Assembly: GCF_016906535.1 (NCBI RefSeq)
Contig: NC_057382.1
Location: forward strand, 1,860,001 to 1,924,000
Source of the DNA: Rhizoctonia solani
Taxonomy: Eukaryota > Basidiomycota > Agaricomycetes > Cantharellales > Ceratobasidiaceae
Length of the DNA stretch: 64,000 nucleotides
Direction: 5' to 3'
In this document: one piece after another, positions 1 to 12,268 of the stretch
Position numbering within the stretch: the stretch's first letter is position 1
How the letters are laid out: each line of letters opens with the position of its first letter
Made by a program: the position numbers and the translations under genes
Notes under the pieces: generated by a model
Database searches by the model: none
What the model saw: the letters and a program-made list of their open reading frames with translations, nothing else
Told to the model about the DNA's origin: nothing

Positions 1-328
1 CATAGTTTGGGCCACCCACTCGCAAGCCTCACTCGCGGTCGGGTGTATTAGCTCCACCTTTGCCGCTTCGTAACCGCGGAAATTTCCCCACCTATCGCCG
101 GTCTGTTCTTAGCTATGGTCGGTGACCGTGCATCTATCTTCGTTTATGTATTTATTTATACCGCATCACGAGCGCGCCTGGGTGAGGGGTAAGATCGACC
201 TACCTCAGTAAACAACAATATTAAAGCGCAAGTTTGGGAAGTATGAGGTATGAAGGTATGAGAGAAACATGGAGTTAAATGTTTACCTCTAAAACGTCTG
301 GATATATCTAAGGGGAGTACTTGGCAAG
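1..328. other. Left edge, no gene recognised
   Basis: I see no supported gene here. Short open frames exist, such as the minus frame at 156-350, but they show no codon pattern, domain or splice structure. The right end is the 5' flank of the first tRNA-Asp gene. Confidence 0.4.
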
Positions 329-412
329 TTCTCAGTGGTCCAACGGTCAAGACTCGTGCCTGTCACTTAATCCTGCGCGCACGCAACCGGGGTTCGACTC
401 CCCGCTGGGAAG
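329..412 (+). tRNA. tRNA-Asp(GTC), 12-nt intron, copy 1
   Basis: The acceptor arms TTCTCAG and CTGGGAA pair over 7 bp and the discriminator base is G, as expected for tRNA-Asp. The anticodon stem CGTGC/GCACG encloses a loop with anticodon GTC at 362-364. Twelve extra bases (366-377) follow position 37, the canonical nuclear tRNA intron site. The T arm is CGGGG-TTCGACT-CCCCG. A T-run at 417-421 fits a Pol III terminator. Confidence 0.95.
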
Positions 413-789
413 TTCCTTTTTACACGATTGCTACATACAATTCTACTCAATATTGTTGAGCCAGTTTTATACATCCTTACAATACATCCCTCTAACATGA
501 GAGGCTCTGACATCAAATCGTTTAGCCTACAATATGGATTTATTCATTAAATCCTATGCACAGATCGTATTCTGAGAAATTCTGAGCTCAATGGATTGCG
601 TGATTTGATAGGAAATATGGAATTTGAGGATGTTTTTTGATAAATCAACATATGACATGGTAACGTATCCTAATACGTGACTTGGTATTGACTTATGATG
701 AGACGATGTATAATTAGACTTGAACCAACAGCCAGTTGAAAGTCAAACTGCAAGCTATTGTTAAATTATACTTAGGCCTTCTAAGCGAG
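413..789. other. Intergenic, between two tRNA-Asp genes
   Basis: AT-rich spacer with no supported gene. It starts with the Pol III T-run of the upstream tRNA. I see no further repeat or RNA. Confidence 0.4.
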
Positions 790-872
790 TTCTCAGTGGT
801 CCAACGGTCAAGACTCGTGCCTGTCAGATACTCTGCTCGCACGCAACCGGGGTTCGACTCCCCGCTGGGAAG
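790..872 (+). tRNA. tRNA-Asp(GTC), 11-nt intron, copy 2
   Basis: Same mature tRNA-Asp as at 329-412, with anticodon GTC at 823-825 and discriminator G. The intron after position 37 is 11 nt (827-837) and differs in sequence from copy 1, while the exon parts are essentially identical. A TTTT stretch follows within a few bases. Confidence 0.95.
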
Positions 873-1139
873 ATCTTTTACTCGTATTTTTGGTTATTCC
901 TCCAAATGCTTGCGAAAGCCTCTGGATGACTCAACATCCTCGTATTCAATCACCTATACTTTGAGATCAAAAATCGCGCTCGCACTTTGTCATTGCACGT
1001 TTAGTCCAATGATATGGTTTCTAAAGATAATCTCTATGGACTGAACCATCTATCTGTATTTTTTGATAGGATTCCAAGCTCTGCTCGATTAAACGTTGCA
1101 CCATGTGCCTTTGGAATTCGGACTAAAAACTTAACTTTA

Positions 1140-1223
1140 CTTCCCAGCGGGGAGTCGAACCCCGGTTGCGTGCGCGCAGGATTAAGTGACAGGCACGAGT
1201 CTTGACCGTTGGACCACTGAGAA
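1140..1223 (-). tRNA. tRNA-Asp(GTC), 12-nt intron, copy 3
   Basis: The reverse complement folds as tRNA-Asp with the anticodon complement gac at 1188-1190. Its intron matches that of copy 1 (329-412), so these two form an inverted pair of nearly identical genes about 730 bp apart. A T-run on the minus strand lies just downstream. Confidence 0.95.
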
Positions 1224-1867
1224 TACACTTAGTGCATTGAACACCTTAACCATTCGTATACAGCCAGAAGTTGAGATTGTTAATTGCTTTATCGTGTATT
1301 AGCCAGACACAATTGATTAATCACGGACCCCCCACCCTCGTCGCCCGCCGGCACCGGTCGTATACTTTTCCTACCGTTCCTTTCGTTCCCCCTTCCTCTT
1401 CATTGCTGCACCGGCTCAAGGCCCAGTAATAGGATACAATTTCAATACAACTAAATTATTGAAATACTGCGCGAGGAATAACCCAGAAGCAGGGTGGATA
1501 AAATAAAGCCAACTGAGAGAAAGAAATGTATCACTGGCGCTAATATGATCACATGGTTGCACTGTATATAATACGACACAACTAAGTTATCATCTGACTG
1601 TCTGCGTAATTTTTAAGCCAGATTAGAATCAACTTCTCTCCCATAAGGCGTGGTCACGGCATTGTATGAATTATGCTGTCGCTTTACAGCTGGGCTAATT
1701 TACCAGACAATATGCTAATACCGCGTAATCAGAATTATCCAACGAGAGGGAGGATGTCAAAAATAAGAGTAAATCATAACTTGTTATTTGTTTTCGAACC
1801 CGATATCAATGCGAGAATAAATTTCTGAGTAGCATGAGTGTGGTGATGAGAGTAAAGTAAAAAAGAT
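1224..1867. other. Intergenic, between two minus-strand tRNA-Asp genes
   Basis: No supported gene. A short pyrimidine- and C-rich patch sits near 1327-1400, and the rest is AT-rich. Nothing else is recognised. Confidence 0.4.
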
Positions 1868-1950
1868 CTTCCCAGCGGGGAGTCGAACCCCGGTTGCGTG
1901 CGAACAGAGCATCTGACAGGCACGAGTCTTGACCGTTGGACCACTGAGAA
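1868..1950 (-). tRNA. tRNA-Asp(GTC), 11-nt intron, copy 4
   Basis: Full tRNA-Asp cloverleaf on the minus strand, with the anticodon complement at 1915-1917, discriminator G and an 11-nt intron after position 37. The intron resembles that of copy 2 (790-872) with a few substitutions. It lies about 180 bp upstream of the CPA2 start codon, in the opposite orientation. Confidence 0.95.
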
Positions 1951-2133
1951 TCTGTTGTATCTACCTAAAAAAGCGGTATAAGAATGATAGCAGCAGTTCA
2001 GTAATGTATCGGCAAGATTAGCGCAAAGTCCGATCAATCCGATGACCCTTGCGCCGCAGGAATTTGCATTATAATTTGGGACTTGCTCGAGTCACTCGGC
2101 TGCAACTTCAACTTTTCTGCCTCCTCATACGAC

Positions 2134-5100
2134 ATGGCTTTCGCTCGACCCGCAGCTCGAACCGCTGCAGCAGTGGGGCGCAAGGCGCCTGCATCTCTAG
2201 GTTTACCCCTCAATCGATCCTTGCATGTATCCAGGCCCTTGCGGATAGCGCCGAGCCCAAGGACTCTGGCTGTCGCCGCACCGGCTGTTGGGGACTATGC
2301 TCCCAAAAATGACCATGTGCTTAGCTCTCCTTCTGAGCTTGCCCGCAAGATTTCGGCTCGAGTACTCCCGCAACTACATAGGCCAGATGTTCGCAAAGTT
2401 GTTGTTGTAGGCTCCGGAGGTCTCAGCATTGGCCAAGCCGGGGAATTCGATTACTCTGGATCCCAGGCGATGAAGGCCTTGCGTGAAGCTGGTGTCGAGG
2501 CGGTTCTTATCAACCCCAACATCGCGACTTGGCAGACATCTCATCAATTGGCAAGCGAGGTTTACTTTTTGCCTATCACTCCCGACTATGTAGCATATGT
2601 TCTTGAAAAGGAGCGCCCTGATGGCGTTTTGCTCACTTTTGGTGGTCAAAGCGCCCTTAACGTTGGTATAGAGCTCGATAGGATGGGTGTACTCGAGCGC
2701 TTGGGGATCAAAGTCCTTGGAACACCGATTAGAACCCTAGAAGTCTCGGAAGATCGGGATTTATTCGTTCAGGCTTTGAACGGTAAGTGTTGCGAATTAA
2801 ATCGTTATCAATCTTACGATGTACGGCAGAAATCGATATCCCTGTCGCGAGGTCAACTGCCGTCTCATCGGTCAATGGAGCATTGGCCGCCGGGGAGGCG
2901 ATCGGATACCCTGTCATTCTTCGCTCTGCCTTTACTCTGGGAGGGCTTGGATCAGGTTTCGCCAACAACCCTGATGAGCTGCGTGACCTTGCAGCCAAAT
3001 CGCTATCACTCAGCCCTCAAGTACTTATCGAGAAGAGTATGAAAGGTTGGAAAGAACTCGAGTATGAAGTTGTTCGTGATGCTGCGGATGTAAGTCAATT
3101 GTTCGCTTTCATAAGCGTTGGCTCATTCTCCAACAGAACACAATCATCTGCTGTAACATGGAAAACTTCGACCCCTTGGGCACACATACTGGAGACTCAA
3201 TCGTTGTGGCCCCAAGTCAGACTCTCAACGACGATGAATATCATATGCTTCGCACTGCTGCGCTCAAAGTTATCCGTCACTTGGGGGTCGTTGGCGAGTG
3301 CAATATTCAGTACGCCCTCAATCCCAATTCCCGGGAATATTGTGTCATCGAGGTAAATGCCCGGTGCGTCGATCAAATTGGATTTTGATTCTTCGCATCG
3401 TAACTCAAATTCGATCAATTTTATAGCCTCAGCCGGTCTAGGTGAGTCATATGAAAAATCTTTGCAATTATTAGCTAACCCTAAACGCAGCGCTCTCGCC
3501 TCCAAAGCGACTGGTTATCCCCTTGCTTACACTGCAGCCAAAATTGCTCTAGGACATACTCTACCCGAACTCCCAAATGCAGTCACGAAAACTACAACCG
3601 CTTGCTTCGAACCCTCGCTCGATTACATCGTCACAAAGATTCCCAAGTGGGATCTCGCCAAGTTCTCCTCTCAGGTTAATCGCGAGGTTGGATCTTCGAT
3701 GAAGAGCGTTGGTGAGGTTATGGCTATTGGCAGGACCTGGGAGGAGTCCCTCCAGAAAGCTATCCGACAAGTTGACCCTCGTTGGGTTGGATTCGAAGCC
3801 TATGCACAGCCGAAAGCTGGCCCGGAACTCGACCGGGCGTTGAGTGTTCCAACAGATATGCGCCTATTCGTAATTGCGCACGCGATGTATAATTGTGGAT
3901 ATACGGTGGATAAGATCCATGATTTGACCAAGATCGACAAGGTAAGTTGGTCACTGGGCGTGCAGTAACCTTTCTTATTCTGAAACAGTGGTACCTCTAC
4001 AAAATCGACAATATCGTCCAAACTAACCGAACAATTCAAGCGGCAGGTTCTCTCAAGGCAATCGATGAAGATCTTATGCGCCGTGCAAAGAAGATGGGTT
4101 TCTCTGACCAACAAATCGCAACGCTCACCAACAGCACCGAAGCTGAAGCCAGGGCTCACCGGAAGTCTCTGGGTGTCACACCGTTTGTCAAGCGTATCGA
4201 TACATTGGCCGCTGAGTATCCAGCACACACCAACTATCTATACACGACCTACAACGCTTCAGAGCACGATGTTGAATTTGACGAACACGGCACCATCGTA
4301 CTCGGATCCGGTGTCTACCGTATTGGGAGCAGCGTTGAATTTGATTGGTGCGCAGTGACTTGTGCGAGGTCACTTAGGGAGGGAGGCCGTCGCACGATCA
4401 TGATCAACTACAACCCGGAAACGGTCTCGACAGATTACGACGAAGCTGACCGCATGTACTTTGAAGAGCTTGGCTTTGAGCGTGTTATGGATATCTATGA
4501 GCTTGAGAAGGCTCAGGGTATTATTGTCAGTGTCGGAGGTAAGTCAAAAATTGTTATGCTCGGTATGAAATCAAGCTAAACGCTTCTCAGGCCAATTGCC
4601 TCAAAACATTGCCCTTAGGTTGAAGGAAACTGGAATCAAGGTGTTGGGTACCGACCCGGCACAGATTGACATGGCCGAAGACCGACATAAGTTCTCCGGT
4701 GTACTCGATAAGGTTGGGATTGACCAACCGGAGTGGGCTGAAGTATCTAGTCTCGAAGCTGCCAAGGAGTTCGCCAATCGCGTCAGGTGAGTTTTGGTTT
4801 CTTCACTTGTCATAGTCGCTAAATTGGACATGTAGTTACCCTGTCCTCATTCGTCCCTCTTATGTCTTATCTGGCGCTGCTATGAATGTCGTATACGAAG
4901 AGTCCACACTCGAGCACCATCTCTCCGCCGCTGCCTCTGTGTCTCCTCTTCACCCAGTCGTAATTACCAAATTTATTGATGGGGCGCAAGAGATCGATGT
5001 AGATGCTGTGGCCCACAAGGGTAAACTCCTCATTCACGCCGTTTCCGAGCACGTGGAGAACGCAGGAGTTCACTCTGGCGATGCTACTCTCGTGCTTCCT

Positions 5101-6111
5101 CCTTTCTCTATCCCCGAATCAGATATGGCCCGGCTCAAGGAGATTGCCGAGAAGGTCGCACAAGCCTTTGAAATATCTGGTCCATTCAACATGCAAATTA
5201 TTCGCCAGGAAAAGGGTCAAGGAGAGGATTCAGCGCTCAAAGTCATCGAATGCAACTTGCGTGCCTCTAGGAGTTTCCCCTTCGTGAGCAAGGTCCTAGG
5301 AAAGAATTTCATTCAGATCGCGACAGCGGCAATTACCGGAGAGAACGTCCCAGAACCAGTTGATATCATGAAAGAGAAGAGAGATTACTACTCCGTCAAG
5401 GTCGCTCAGTTCTCATGGACAAGGTTGGGTGGAGCTGATCCGTTCCTTGGCGTCGGTTAGTCAAGCATTGCCATTATGTAATACTTTTATACACTGACTA
5501 TATGCGTCTTGCAGAAATGGCCAGTACCGGCGAAGTGGCCTCATTTGGCAAGGATGTCCACGAGGCATACTGGGCATCCTTACTCAGTACCACCGGATTC
5601 AAGCCACCCAAACTTGGCTCGGGTGTACTCATTGGTGGAGATATCTCGAAACCTGAGATGGCTACTGTTGCAAAGCAACTCATCGATCTTGGCTTCAAGC
5701 TTTACTGCTCATCTCACAAGGTCGAAGATTTCTTAAATTCGATCGCTTACGTATCCTGCAAGCGGATTTTCTTCCCTACCAAGGACAAGCGTAAGCTTCG
5801 CGAGGTGTTTGACGAGCATAACATTCAATGTGTTGTCAATTTGGCCAAATCCAGGGGCAAGGATGCTGTAGATGAAGATTACGTTGCTCGCAGGTCAGTC
5901 AGTTACTAAATAAACAAAGCGCCGCCACTCATGATATAATAGGAATGCGGTGGACTTTGGTCTCCCTCTCCTCAATAATGCCCGTTGTGCGCAATTGTTC
6001 GTCGAGGCCCTAGCGAAAAAGATTCCTGAGGGAGCTCTTCGGCCATATTTTGAGGGCCACATTCCTTCTGAGGTCAAGTCTTGGCGAGAATTTGTCGGCC
6101 ATGCCGCCTAG
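2134..6111 (+). CDS. CPA2: Carbamoyl-phosphate synthase, arginine-specific, large subunit
   Basis: This gene encodes the large (synthetase) subunit that makes carbamoyl phosphate from bicarbonate, ammonia and two ATP for arginine synthesis. Ten exons join in frame to 1171 codons: 2134-2782, 2830-3089, 3137-3363, 3427-3441, 3491-3941, 3989-4538, 4591-4786, 4836-5455, 5515-5893 and 5943-6111. Family motifs are clear, including [55 protein letters not shown] and, in the second half, [13 protein letters not shown]. No glutaminase or aspartate transcarbamylase domain is present, which separates it from the pyrimidine CAD-type enzyme. The first 50 or so residues are rich in Arg, Ala and Ser ([17 protein letters not shown]), consistent with a mitochondrial presequence as in other filamentous fungi. 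The ATG at 2134 is the first in frame; upstream frame codons are non-ATG. Exon 4 is only 15 nt. Confidence 0.95.
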
Positions 6112-6271
6112 AAACCTAAAAGGCTCTTATGCCAATTAATGTACTCTTCACTGGCTTTCGTTTCATTATTTTTTTGTATGTGAATGAGTAGAATTATTGT
6201 ACAAATGAAACAATATTTTCCTTGAAAAGCCTTCTCCCCTACGGCAGACATACCTACACCTTTGTAGGTGT

Positions 6272-8342
6272 CTAGATAACATAACGGAAGCCAACAGCCT
6301 TATCCGCATGTAATGCTGTATCCGGCGCGATGCCTTCTTCAGGGCGTCCACCTTCCATTCTATCTCTTCTGCGGTTTTCGAGCCACCACAAACCAGAGAG
6401 CGTACAAGAAATTAAGAAGCCCCACCAAGCAAAACCGCAGCAAATGGCAAAACCACGTATGTACTGTGGTGCTTCCCGCTCGGGATAAATATATGACCCT
6501 AACACGGCCATCGCTTGACCGATGGTATTGAGCATCGCCATGTTTACTGCTCTTCGAGTCTCGGAACCGCCATTGCCGGTTGTCCAAGACATGCTGCCAT
6601 GAGTGATAAGTTAAAGTCCAATGAGTCCCTAAGGGGAACTTACGCAATTGGGATACCACAGTAAGTGCCAGTAACAGCAAGAAATATCGCGGCGTAACGT
6701 GCGTGAACCTGAGTTGCTGAACTCACGAGCCTGCGGCATCGTGTTCAGGTGGCGATGACAGAAGCGCAAAGGGGAGCTTACAATATGATATAACCAACCC
6801 CACTGAGAGCCAATGACCCGGCAACGAATGGGCCTCGAAGACGAAGACGATCGCTCATCTTTGCAACTACGAGCATAACAACCCCTGCACATGCATAGGG
6901 AGGAACAGACATGAGTTGAGCTTTGGCATTGGTGTATCCGAGAGTTCGAATGATCGTAGGAAGGAAGACAGAGATCGATGATAATGCGACGTTCAATGAT
7001 TGATACAGAATGGACAACTGAGCAGCTTTTGAGTTAGATGTTCACCCGTCTTCAGAAACACTTACCATCCAGGTCCTGTAGTCCAAGAGGCTCAGGCGCA
7101 CATGATCCCAATTGACCGCACGTGCCTCGGACTGTACCTCGCGTTGCAAACGTTCGGTGGCAATTGTGCGTTCTTCTTCCGACAGCCATTTGGTGCTCTC
7201 AGGCCGAGCAGGCAGGAATATCAATACCAGTATTCCAACCAAAATGGTTGGACACCCTTCGACCAGACTAGAATGATTGTGAGAATTAATTCTAGTGTTA
7301 GGAACAGCGCATGTAGTCTCACAACAAAATTCTCCATGTCGCTATGTTTGCACGGATCGCCTGTACGCCATACGCAATAATACCGCCAAAGGCGCCTGCA
7401 AGAGGACCGGCACTGATGAAAAAAGATGTTCGCAGCGCGTGCTCTGATTTGAGATAGAACAAAGAATAGTAAAAAGGGATAACAGGGCCACTACAAGGGA
7501 CGAATAGCATAAGTAATTTGTATAAAGTACAGTAGCCCAACCGCGGGTGAACTTACAATCCTGCTTCAAAAAGGCCCATGAAATACCTTGCTGTAACAAC
7601 ACCTGCATAATCGAATGCAGAAGCTTGAAGTGCCGAGGATATTCCCCACATAATGGTAACAATGCCAATCACACGGTTCGGAGGCTAGCACGGAGAATGA
7701 GGATTGAAGCATAGTATGGGAGGACAGATACTTACGAATCGTTTGACGATCAACATCATCGGAAATTCTTTCCGCCCGTAACAATCAATCATATATCCAA
7801 TGGAAGGACGAAGTAAACTCACGCCAAGTAAGATAAGCCACGTCTGAACCGCACTTTAGTTAGAGTTACCGGACAGGGCATTATGCTCACAGAAAATTGC
7901 CGATAATAGCCCGAATCTTTCCCCAGATGGGTCGTTAGGAATTAAATCAGCTTCAAGGCCTTGAAGTTTTGCGTTTCCTAAGTCTAACATAACATGTAAA
8001 TATTAATCGTAACAAGGCTTATGGGTTCCACCTACTGCTCCTGTCCAGGTCTGGGTAAAGTGTCAGCGTTCATCGTGTCCGTAATACTACTTATAGTCCC
8101 ATGACTTACATGCGAAGAGGTAGAGAATCCATGAGACTGGCATAATAATCCAATCCAACTGTTTCCCATACTATGGATGAGAGGTAACTCACGAGATACG
8201 GCCCACTCACCTTCCTGACTACCTTGCGCTCACGCTCGGAAATGGACCCAACTTCAACAACCTGGCCCACATCTGATACTTCAGCCTTGTTTATTTTTCC
8301 TGTTTCTATTCGAAGCTCCGATCGGTGTTCCTGGTGTGCCAT
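6272..8342 (-). CDS. MFS transporter, allantoate permease-like (anion:cation symporter family)
   Basis: A multi-exon membrane transporter of roughly 500 residues. The start is the ATG at 8342 (MAHQEHRSELRIETGK), followed by a hydrophilic cytoplasmic tail, and splicing restores LDRSNLGNAKLQGLEADL, a signature of the Dal5/Tna1-type ACS family. Other recognisable pieces are KRFPPNRVIGIVTIMWG, SAGPLAGAFGGIIAYGVQ and, near the C-terminus, SWTTGNGGSETRR. Members carry organic anions such as allantoate, nicotinate or pantothenate; the substrate here cannot be read from sequence. The central loop contains the usual charged stretch (KWLSEEERTIATERL). A tandem paralogue follows at 9079-11142 in the same orientation with matching intron placement, so the pair arose by local duplication. 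Confidence 0.88.
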
Positions 8343-9078
8343 GTCAAAGGGTAGAGAGAGGAGGGGTGCTGCGGATACAGGCAGCTTAAGCGGGACTAAT
8401 ATATAACCATATCATCACTTTGGTTCGGCCGCTGAAATCGGTGTTATTCTCCCTCACTTACACCGGTGTCCTGTAAGCAAGACTCAGCAGTTCATCGAGG
8501 TAGACCTGGGAGCGGTGTTCTATCTACCCACCCAGTCATTCCTTCGGTCCTTCAATCGAAACACTGTACCCGATTGGACGACATTTATAGACTATGTGAT
8601 CTTCTGCCGCAGAATGTCATTGAAATATGAATTCGCACGGCTGCACGGGTCACTGGGTTATTACATGATGAGTGTAGCATTATATTTTGGGACCGGAAAA
8701 AAGCTTCGACGGCCAGTGTCAACTAAGTATACATTATCACATGGTGGCTCGCTAGAAATCCCATAGACTCAAATGGCTAGCCCCATAACAAGTATAGGAT
8801 TGTGTGCACATATGGCCTTATTAACTTCTCATTCATATTCGTACTTGACAGTCTTGGAGAGAACATCCTCGAGAACAAAATGCCAGGTTTATAACACATG
8901 TACTGCTGGGATCAGTGGGACTCGGTGTCACACTCTTTGTACTTGCATATAAGGCAATAGCCAATTCTTGAGTGTAGTTAGCTAATACCTCTTTCAGAAT
9001 ATCGTAATGATGTCGAATCAACTTTACCACTCGTAATGGGATAGTAATACATGGATCTGTACATTGGGTCTCAAACAC
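8343..9078. other. Intergenic, between tandem MFS genes
   Basis: This holds the promoter of the 6272-8342 transporter and the 3' flank of its paralogue. I see no supported coding frame; the plus-strand frame at 8515-8766 has no homology that I recognise. Confidence 0.4.
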
Positions 9079-11142
9079 CTAGAGTACATAACGGAATCCC
9101 TCGGCTTTATCTGCATTAATGGCAGTATTAGGTGTCTCGCCTTGGCTAGGCTTTCCCTCGCGGCGGTCCCGACGGCGGTTCTCTAAATGAAGCAAAAGCG
9201 AGAGCACAAGGGCAAGGAAGGCTCCCCACCATGCGAAGCCACAGCAGATAGCGAACCCTCGTGTGTAGGCTGGCCCCTCTCGGGACGGGTAGATGTAGGA
9301 CCCCAACACGGCCATACTATGACCGATAGTGTTCAGCATGGCCATATTTACACCACGGCGGGTCTCAGATCCAGCGTTTCCAGTGGTCCAAGACATACTT
9401 TTCGGCGCAGTCAGTACGCCATACTTCTCATGAATTGGATAACTTACGCGAGAGGAATCCCACTGTATGTGCCAGAAACAGCAAGGAAGATAGCTCCATA
9501 GCGAGCTTTGGTGGCAGTTGTAGGCACAGCCAAACTGCGTCTGTATGAGTACTCTTCAGCCGACACGATCACTATTAGCTTACAGAATAGTATATCCGAT
9601 GGCGCTCAAAACGAGTACTGCAGCTACAAAAGGACCCCGAACTTTGGCGCGGTCACTGATCTTTGCAACAACCAGCATAACTACACCTGCACAAGCATAA
9701 GGCGGAACCGTCATGAGTTGTGCCTTTGCGTTTGTATACCCAAGCGTCTTGACGATCGTAGGCAGGAATACCGAAATGGACGAAAGGGCAACGTTGAGAG
9801 ATTGATACATGAGGCAGATCTAAAGAGAGCTCAATACCATACTTTTTAGTCATCTAAAATGTGCATATACGAACCATCCAAGCCTTATAGTCGGTGAAGC
9901 TCATGATTACGTGCTTCCAGTTAATTGAGCGCCCTTCAGATGCGACCTCACGGTTAAGGCGGCGCTGAGCAAGTTTTCTCTCATCTTCAGTAAGCCATTT
10001 GGTGGTCTCGGGGCGAGATGGTAGCAACAAAAGTACGATTATACCAACGAGGATGGTAGGCAAACCTTCAATTAAGCTACAGGCACCATTAATTGCCATA
10101 TTTAGCTCTGCAAGAGGTAATACTCACAAGAGAATCCTCCATGTGGCAATGTGAGAATGAATGTGCTGGACACCATAAGCGATAAGTCCTCCGAATGCGC
10201 CGGCTAATGGTGCCGCGCTGATAAAGAATGAAGTGCGGAAGCCATGCTCGGACTTGAGGTAGAAGAGGGAATAGTAGAACGGAATCACAGGGCCACTATA
10301 TTAATAGTAAGTAATTGCCATAAAAAGACACCAGCAAACGTACAATCCGGCTTCAAATAATCCCAAAAAGTATCGTGCCGTGGTAACCCCCGCATAATTA
10401 AAGGCAACCGCCTGAAGGGAAGATGCGGCTCCCCAAGCAATGGTGACAACACCGATGACGATATTTGGAGGCTGTTGAGATGCATTAATACAGGTGATGT
10501 CTGGCCGGTATGAGCGCTTACGAATCGCTTTGCAGTCAAAGTTAAGGGAATTTCTGTGGGGATTCGGTACGTTAGCATACACTGTTGATATTCACAAATT
10601 TAAGACTACGAACGCCAACAGAGATAAGCGATATCTATAAGGTGTCAGAGCTCGAATACTGGACTGTTGTATGATGACGCTCACAGAACATCGCAGACAA
10701 TAATGCAAACTGATTCCCGGATTCGTCATTGGGCATCAACGTGGACTCCAACCCTTGTAGTTTGGCGTTCCCTAGATCTGTTAACTTATGGGTCAGACTC
10801 CCATCAACTCAATGGGACCCCTATACATACTGCTCCTGTCAAGATCTCCATGACATAAATGTCAGTACGCAGCTTGACTACAACCCAGTGTTGTGCTCAC
10901 AAGCAAGCAAATAAAGAATGAACGTGATGGGCATAATCAACAGGTCGAGCTGGTATTGACAAGTTAAGCAATGCAAACACAATCAATACTCGAACGCTCA
11001 CTTTCCAAACCAAACGCTGTTCCGCTTTGTCCATTGGCGCAGCCATGCTAACCTTGCCACCATCTTGTTGGTAGTCCAATTGTTGAGGGACTTCTTTCTC
11101 ATCGATTTCCACGTTTTGCCGGTTGGAAGACGTATCGGCCAT
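9079..11142 (-). CDS. MFS transporter, allantoate permease-like, tandem paralogue
   Basis: Second member of the MFS pair, spliced from many exons. The start is the ATG at 11142 (MADTSSNRQNVEIDEKE); the open frame upstream begins only with a TTG. C-terminal blocks SWTTGNAGSETRRGVNMAML and FAICCGFAWWG, and the mid-protein NVALSSISVFLPTI, nearly match the neighbour at 6272-8342. The N-terminal tails differ, as is usual for duplicated permeases. The central loop reads KWLTEDERKLAQRRLNRE. It is probably a plasma-membrane proton symporter for a small organic anion; the substrate is unknown. The junctions near 10560-10680 need a weak donor site, so that exon is the least certain part of the model. 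Confidence 0.86.
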
Positions 11143-12188
11143 GTTTGCTTCAATCAAGACACAAGATCGAAGTAAGAGCGAGGCAGTCGCTTAGTTCAAA
11201 CCCCTCCTTCTCCACCTAGTTTTATACCGCCCATGGGGCCCCGTGTATCGTTGGCCTAACACAGAACCAAATGTCCGATATACCGATTCGCCAAGCGCAC
11301 ACGCAGCGGTGATTGCAGATACACAAGGGTTCTCTTTAGAAAAAAATGGTTCCTTGGTTGAGTGAATCTCAAATGGCCGGTCCGAGAAATTCAATTCACC
11401 AATCATAGGCATTGAGAAGCAACATCAACTGGGAGCGAACATTTAGCCGAGACTCTTGGCACGTGGTATTCTTAGAAACCTACTTGAAATAGGCAAGAAT
11501 AGAGGGGATGAATGGGGATTTATCATCAACCAAATGTAAGACGCTACTTTAATCCCGCTAAGGCCACGTTCCCACCCGAAAGGCCAGCTTGGCTTGTCAA
11601 GGAAGTGTTAAGAAGAGAACCACTAAACATTCACGAGACATGCATACTCTCGGTAAAGACCATCAGCCAAGGCCAAGGTTATCGGCATGCAATGCGTCTA
11701 TCGGCTCAGAGGAAGACAACAAACCGACTTTCGATTTTGAGTTAAGTATATGTAGTGTTTAGTATTCTCCATTAAGCTGGCAGTCTGGACCGCGCGGAGA
11801 TAGTTAAAATGTCATTACGTAATGCTTTCGTGTCTGAACGAACTGCGGTTAGCACGGCCCCTTACTCGTCAAATAGTTAATCGGAACGGCAGGGGAATTG
11901 AATGTTCTGCGCAGGGTATGATGCATGGGGAACAATATTCTGGGACCATAACCAACATCCTTGAGCAACACTTGGAATCCCTATGGTATGCATACAGGTA
12001 TCACATACTAAGCCGTCATATGAATCACATATGCATATTTATTACCTTAGCGGACTCAATATACTCACCCACTTCTTCTGATGGAGGAATAGGCCACCAA
12101 CGGGGAGACCTTTAGGAAGAGCTATATATCAAAATTGAGAGTTAGCAATGGTACCGTGAGATAGGCTTCTCATAAGTAACAAAAGATA
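11143..12188. other. Intergenic, upstream of MFS paralogue
   Basis: About 1 kb between the MFS promoter and the first tRNA-Gly gene. Small open frames (minus 11191-11412, plus 11512-11745, plus 11822-12115) lack recognisable domains or consistent splice structure, and I do not call them. Confidence 0.4.
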
Positions 12189-12268
12189 TGCGTGAAAGGG
12201 GAATCGAACCCCTGGCTAATCGAATTAAACGCTGGCAACGATTAAGGTTACCACTACCCCATTCACGC
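12189..12268 (-). tRNA. tRNA-Gly(GCC), 9-nt intron, copy 1
   Basis: The minus strand has acceptor arms GCGTGAA and TTCACGC, D stem GGGT/ACCT, anticodon stem AATCG/CGATT and T arm AGGGG-TTCGATT-CCCCT with discriminator A. The anticodon is GCC (complement ggc at 12234-12236). A 9-nt intron follows position 37. A minus-strand TTTT lies just downstream. Confidence 0.94.

Noticed and set aside
736..1044. Open frame through a tRNA-Asp gene
   Set aside because: Its protein segment is a translation of the tRNA itself, and the same peptide recurs at the other tRNA copies.
329..1950. Repeated near-identical blocks resembling a CRISPR-like array
   Set aside because: The repeats fold as tRNA-Asp on both strands, with Pol III terminators, and spacing is irregular.
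1951..2133. Arginine attenuator peptide uORF upstream of the CPSase gene
   Set aside because: That uORF belongs to the small-subunit gene in fungi, and no matching peptide is visible here.
11191..11412. Minus-strand 73-codon frame upstream of the second MFS gene
   Set aside because: No recognisable domain, no suitable splice context, and it lies in the promoter region.
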